Assembly (NCBI GenBank): GCA_964411925.1
Contig: CAYPNI010000001.1
Span: forward strand, 43,738-107,737
DNA: 64,000 bases
Direction: 5' to 3'
From: VFKU01 sp964411925
GTDB lineage: Bacteria; Hydrogenedentota; Hydrogenedentia; Hydrogenedentales; GCA-2746185
The notes beneath the pieces were generated by a model. The model made no database searches and was not told the origin of the DNA. It saw only the letters and a list, made by a program, of their open reading frames with translations. This document shows, one piece after another, positions 60,691-64,000 of this stretch; within the stretch, counting starts at the first letter, position 1; each line of letters starts with the position of its first letter. Both the position numbers and the translations under genes were made by a program.

Positions 60691-61716
60691 TCATTCGCCG
60701 GTCACGAGGACCGCGTGGCCGTCTGGGTCCCGCACGAGAAATGCCCGTGCGCCAAGGATTGCGTCGTTGAGCGCGACGACCCGCGGCGAGACGAGCGGCA
60801 TTCCGCGTGCAAGCATCGAGGCGAACGCGCTGTCCACGTTCGGAACGACGACCGTCGTATGCCAGTGCCAGAGGTCGTTGGCGTGCGAGTCGGCTGGATA
60901 GGGCCGGCCGCCGCCCGGCGCGAGATATTCGAGGAACTCAACGCCCGGCCCTGACGCTGCGCGCAGCCCAGTGATTTCCAGGCGGGCTCCGAACACGGCG
61001 TTCAGCCGTTCCTGCTCGATGCCGTAGTTCTCGCTGCGGCCGGCCACGCGCAGGCCGATCAGGTCCCGATAGAACGCCAGGCTCGCGGGCGTGTCACTCA
61101 CGCCGATGGCGGTGTGGTCGATTCCGAGAAACAAGCGTTGTGTCGCTACTTGCCAACGCGGATCGCCCTTGCCTGGCGGGAACGAGATGAGTTCGAGCGC
61201 GTGGCCGTCCGGATCGCGGAAATAAAAGGCTTTGATCCCGCCCGCGTTCGGGTTCCAGTCGGGTAACGTCTGTGGTCCGGACGAGATGTGCCGGACGCGG
61301 TGTTCGCGTAACCGCGCATATGCCTCGTCCATGTCGCGCACGACGATGGCGATGTGTTGAAACCAAGAGTCGTTGCTGCGGGAGTCCGCGGGAAACGCTC
61401 GGCCCTCCGGAGCGACGAATTGCATCAGCGTGACGCGTTCGTCGCCCAGCCGCAGCGCTGCGGTGTGAATGCGCGCGGGAAACACACCGAACAGGCCTTC
61501 GTACGCATCGCCGGAGACTTCGTTCCTCGATTCCAGCTCGAAATCGAGGACGTCGGTGAAGAATCCGACAGACCTATCGAGATCGCCGACGGTTATCGAG
61601 ACACCCGCGACGCCCTCGGTGTTGAGCACCGGGAGATCGCTCCAGGCGACCGGCGCAAAGGCCGCGCCGGCGAGCAATAGGAAAAGCAGCGGTGCGAATC
61701 GCGTGAGAGAGGTCAT
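60691..61716 (-). CDS. Exported VOC-family protein with two glyoxalase-like domains
   Basis: 341 residues. A signal peptide (FAPLLFLLLAGAAFAPVAWS) is followed by two vicinal-oxygen-chelate modules: VAGVSITVGDLDRSVGFFTD starts the first, which ends FYFRDPDGHALELISFP; LGIDHTAIGVSDTPASLAFY starts the second, which ends FLVRDPDGHAVLVTGE. Each has the His at the start and Glu or similar at the end that could bind a metal. Export is unusual for VOC enzymes, which are normally cytoplasmic (glyoxalase I, extradiol dioxygenase). Start ATG at 61716 overlaps the stop of the GMC gene (ATGA). The frame runs back to 61980, but that part is antisense-like and not protein. The likely substrate is a small metabolite in the periplasm. 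Confidence 0.9.
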   Translation of the reverse strand: MTSLTRFAPLLFLLLAGAAFAPVAWSDLPVLNTEGVAGVSITVGDLDRSVGFFTDVLDFELESRNEVSGDAYEGLFGVFPARIHTAALRLGDERVTLMQFVAPEGRAFPADSRSNDSWFQHIAIVVRDMDEAYARLREHRVRHISSGPQTLPDWNPNAGGIKAFYFRDPDGHALELISFPPGKGDPRWQVATQRLFLGIDHTAIGVSDTPASLAFYRDLIGLRVAGRSENYGIEQERLNAVFGARLEITGLRAASGPGVEFLEYLAPGGGRPYPADSHANDLWHWHTTVVVPNVDSAFASMLARGMPLVSPRVVALNDAILGARAFLVRDPDGHAVLVTGE

Positions 61717-63260
61717 GACAGCCGCTCCTTGAGGTGATCGCCCACGCGCAGCGCGTTGGCCATGATTGTGAGCGCGGGATTCACGGCCGAACTCGACACG
61801 AAGCAACTGCCGTCGACGACGTAAAGATTCATCAGTTCGTGCGCACGGCAATTCTCGTCGAGCACGGAGGTGTTCGGGTCGGCACCCATGCGCATCGTGC
61901 CGTTCTGGTGCGCCACACCCGCAAGCGGAATCTTCTTGCGCAGATAGAGGTGCATGTGCGCGAAGACGTCGTCGCGGCATCCGACGTGTTTCATCAGCCC
62001 TTTGAGCTTGGCGAGCAGCCGGTTGTGCGCCTCGGTGTTATTGTCGCGGTATCGGATTTCGATCTTGCCTTCCTTCGAGACTGTGATTCGGTTCTCTGGA
62101 TGCGGTAAGTCTTCCGACGTAAGCCAGAAGTCGATGGAATGCCTGGCCATTTGGTCCAGCACCAGTCCCGGCGCGACTTTCGGAGCCCCGAGGCTCAGCA
62201 TCACCTTCTCGGATTTGCCGATCATGCTGATATGCCCCAGCGGGTAGTCCCAGTCCGGGGCGCGGAAATAAAAGTCGTTCACCGCGATCGTCTTCTGGAA
62301 CACGGTCTCGTTGGGATCCTTGGACAACGCGAGTACGGCCGAGTTGTTGTGGCACATGTAGTTGCGGCCGACCATGTCCGAACCGTTGGCGAGGCCGGTG
62401 GGGTGCACGTCGTTCGCCGAGCGCAGCATCAGCGCGGCGCTGTTGATGGCGCCGCAGGAAACGACGACCATATCGGCGGAATACCGCTCGCGTTCCCCGT
62501 TGCGCGCAATGTGCACGCCGGTCACTTCGCGGCCGGAATCCGACGTCTCAAGCCGCTCGACGTACGCGCCGGTCAACAGCGTGACGTTCGGGCGTTCGAG
62601 CGCCGGCCGCACACAGAGCACGTCCGCATCCGATTTCGCGTTGACCATGCACGGGAACCCGTCGCAGGTGTTGCAGCGGATACAGTCGCTCTTGAGCCGG
62701 TTCTTCTCGTTCAGCCGGATGCCGAGCGGCACGTGAAACGGTTTCAGACCCTGTTTTTCGAGATCGTTGTGCAACTGCTGGATCCGGGGTTCGTGCGAGA
62801 TCGAGGGGTAGCGAAACTGCTTGCTCGCGGGGCCTTCGGTCGGGTCCTCGCCGTGTTCTCCGTGGACGTGGTAGAGGGCCTCGGCCTCGCAGTAGTACGG
62901 TTCGAGGTCGGCGTAGCCGATGGGCCAGGCCGGCGAGATGCCGCCGTAGTGCCTCAGCTCGCCGAAGTCCTCCGGGCGCATCCGCAACAGCGCCGCGCCG
63001 TAAAACTTGGTATTTCCGCCGACGAAGTAGTGCGTGCCCGGCGTGAACGACGTGCCGTTGCCGTTCGTCCAGGTCTCCGAGACGTTGTACCGCCCGCCCG
63101 CAAGCACCGCTTCGGGGCTCCAGTTCTCCTTTTCGCGCGGGATGAAGTCGCCGCGCTCGAGCACGAGAATTCGTTTACCCGTCGGCGCGAGTTTGTGCAG
63201 CAGCGTGCCACCCCCCGCTCCCGTGCCGATGATGATCACGTCGAAATGTTGTGCGTTCAT
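61713..63260 (-). CDS. GMC family oxidoreductase with Cys cluster
   Basis: 515 residues, FAD-dependent GMC oxidoreductase. The FAD loop is IIGTGAGGGTLL (10-21), with LVLERGDFIPRE next. A four-Cys pattern CIRCNTCDGFPC (193, 196, 199, 204), preceding MVNAKSDADV, is typical of bacterial GMC proteins close to gluconate/sugar dehydrogenases and might hold an Fe-S cluster. The C-terminal active-site region includes AHQNGTMRMGADPNTSVLD and ALTIMANALR. No signal peptide is seen on this subunit. It probably oxidises a sugar or polyol and passes electrons onward. The ATG overlaps no other gene; the aquaporin gene ends 12 bases upstream, and the VOC gene overlaps its stop by 4 bases. Confidence 0.93.
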   Translation of the reverse strand: MNAQHFDVIIIGTGAGGGTLLHKLAPTGKRILVLERGDFIPREKENWSPEAVLAGGRYNVSETWTNGNGTSFTPGTHYFVGGNTKFYGAALLRMRPEDFGELRHYGGISPAWPIGYADLEPYYCEAEALYHVHGEHGEDPTEGPASKQFRYPSISHEPRIQQLHNDLEKQGLKPFHVPLGIRLNEKNRLKSDCIRCNTCDGFPCMVNAKSDADVLCVRPALERPNVTLLTGAYVERLETSDSGREVTGVHIARNGERERYSADMVVVSCGAINSAALMLRSANDVHPTGLANGSDMVGRNYMCHNNSAVLALSKDPNETVFQKTIAVNDFYFRAPDWDYPLGHISMIGKSEKVMLSLGAPKVAPGLVLDQMARHSIDFWLTSEDLPHPENRITVSKEGKIEIRYRDNNTEAHNRLLAKLKGLMKHVGCRDDVFAHMHLYLRKKIPLAGVAHQNGTMRMGADPNTSVLDENCRAHELMNLYVVDGSCFVSSSAVNPALTIMANALRVGDHLKERLS

Positions 63261-63272
63261 GGTTCGTTGCCC

Positions 63273-64000
63273 TCAGGGTTGAATCGTTGCGTGTGGGTGG
63301 GCGTGCTCGACCGCGCGCGCGGCCGCGCGACGTTCGAGTTCGCCGAACTGGCAGCGGAACGGGCACGGCCCGTGGCCCGCGTGGTTGAGCTTGGCGCAAT
63401 ACACTCTGCGTCCGCGCGACGCGCCGGCATACACGAATGCGGCGGCGCCCATGCCGATCGGCGGCGCGATGAAGTACAGCCAGAGATCGCGCCAGACGCC
63501 TCCGCCGGCCGCCGACGCGAACGACCGCGCCGGGTTCAGGCTCATGCCAGAGACCGGCGCCTCGAACGTGATGAACAGCACGAGCAGCAGTCCACAGATC
63601 GCGCCCGTGTACCGCATGAACAAGGGGTGGTTCGCCGAGTGCAGCACGGCCGTCATCAGTACGAAGGCGATGAGTACTTCGCCGCCGATCGCACCTGCGA
63701 CGCCGTATTGTCCCGGCAACGTCGCGACGCTCAGCACCGGCTCATCGAGGAACGCGTACCCGAATACCGTCCGTACAAGCACTACGCCCAGCACGCCGCC
63801 GATGAACTGCGCGGTGACGTAGAACAACGCGTCCCACGGCGCGATTTTGCGCAGTCCCAGGAATGTCAACGTTACGGCGGGGTTCATGTGCGCGCCCGAA
63901 CGGCGTCCCCACGGCGAATAGATGAGCGCGATCGCCGTCGCCCCCATGGCCAGGCCCATGAGGACCCGCCGGGGCAACGGGTCCTCGATGGCCTGGCGCA
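63273..64000 (-). CDS. MIP family aquaporin/glycerol-facilitator-like channel (5' truncated) with Cys-rich tail
   Basis: At least 242 residues; the frame stays open to the end of the window (RQAIEDPLPRRVLMGLAMG), so the N-terminus is outside. Two NPA motifs of the aquaporin pore are seen: GAHMNPAVTLTF and SGMSLNPARSFAS. Membrane helices lie between, as expected for MIP channels. The C-terminal tail after the last helix contains VYCAKLNHAGHGPCPFRCQF, with three Cys and two His, a possible metal-binding or redox site. I recall related bacterial MIP proteins with a similar Cys/His tail, but no known role. It may import water, glycerol or another small polyol for the following GMC and SDR enzymes (inference from the codirectional run). 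Confidence 0.92.
   Translation of the reverse strand, partial: RQAIEDPLPRRVLMGLAMGATAIALIYSPWGRRSGAHMNPAVTLTFLGLRKIAPWDALFYVTAQFIGGVLGVVLVRTVFGYAFLDEPVLSVATLPGQYGVAGAIGGEVLIAFVLMTAVLHSANHPLFMRYTGAICGLLLVLFITFEAPVSGMSLNPARSFASAAGGGVWRDLWLYFIAPPIGMGAAAFVYAGASRGRRVYCAKLNHAGHGPCPFRCQFGELERRAAARAVEHAHPHATIQP

Noticed and set aside
1..64000. tRNA, rRNA, CRISPR arrays, insertion sequences, prophage or att sites
   Set aside because: Reading both strands I saw no tRNA-like T-loop cluster, regularly spaced repeats, transposase or integrase motifs. A covariance-model search could still find a small RNA I cannot see by eye.

Overview
The window is a 64 kb piece of GC-rich, densely coded bacterial DNA containing one 100-base run of N at 12424-12523, so it comes from a draft scaffold. 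I count 45 protein-coding genes, two of them cut by the window ends. I recognised no rRNA, tRNA, CRISPR array, transposase or phage gene. The organism is a diderm: it has a TamA/TamB pair and a DUF1302-type outer-membrane protein. The adjacent DUF1549/DUF1553 and DUF1501 genes are typical of Planctomycetes, Verrucomicrobia, Lentisphaerae and Candidatus Hydrogenedentes. A member of one of those groups is the best guess (inference, not proof).

Layout. 1-3661: two-component signalling, with a truncated hybrid histidine kinase, a response regulator with a degenerate HD-GYP domain, and a convergent canonical HD-GYP response regulator. 3990-8526: the planctomycete-type cytochrome/DUF1549/DUF1553 protein and its DUF1501 partner. 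8570-14923: tamA-tamB on the minus strand, with the assembly gap inside tamB. 15272-21561: a predicted peptide-synthesis module, made of a stand-alone circularly permuted ATP-grasp with an alpha-E protein, facing an ATP-grasp/alpha-E fusion coupled to a transglutaminase. 21672-25843: acyl-CoA dehydrogenase, alpha/beta hydrolase and an exported PQQ dehydrogenase with an N-terminal cytochrome c.

25797-51641 is a large surface-glycan region. One minus-strand run (42059 down to 25797) carries a GT-B glycosyltransferase, three YfhO-type giant membrane proteins (two in tandem), a flippase-like membrane protein, a GMC oxidoreductase, two extended SDRs and a GT-C membrane protein. Four of these genes are joined by consecutive ATGA overlaps. 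Around it lie a UDP-glucuronate-epimerase-like SDR, the DUF1302-type porin, a Wzx-like flippase, a glutaminase/sugar-amidotransferase fusion, a methyltransferase, a DUF2304 protein, a GT2 transferase and a UDP-glucose-4-epimerase-like SDR.

51832-56503 is a carboxylate catabolism locus: CitMHS-like transporter, GntR/FCD regulator, DUF1446 (AtuA-like) and DUF4387 on the minus strand, divergent from an RraA-type aldolase, with an AT-rich promoter island between them. 56604-64000 is a minus-strand cluster of redox and membrane proteins: aquaporin, GMC oxidoreductase, exported double VOC protein, SDR, YHS protein, DoxX-like protein, small membrane protein, a ferric-reductase-like/Rieske fusion and a membrane-anchored protein with a conserved Cys motif. 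The least explained parts are the DUF1446/DUF4387 locus, the Rieske/YHS/GMC cluster, the ATGA-coupled GMC-flippase-YfhO chain and the amidotransferase fusion.
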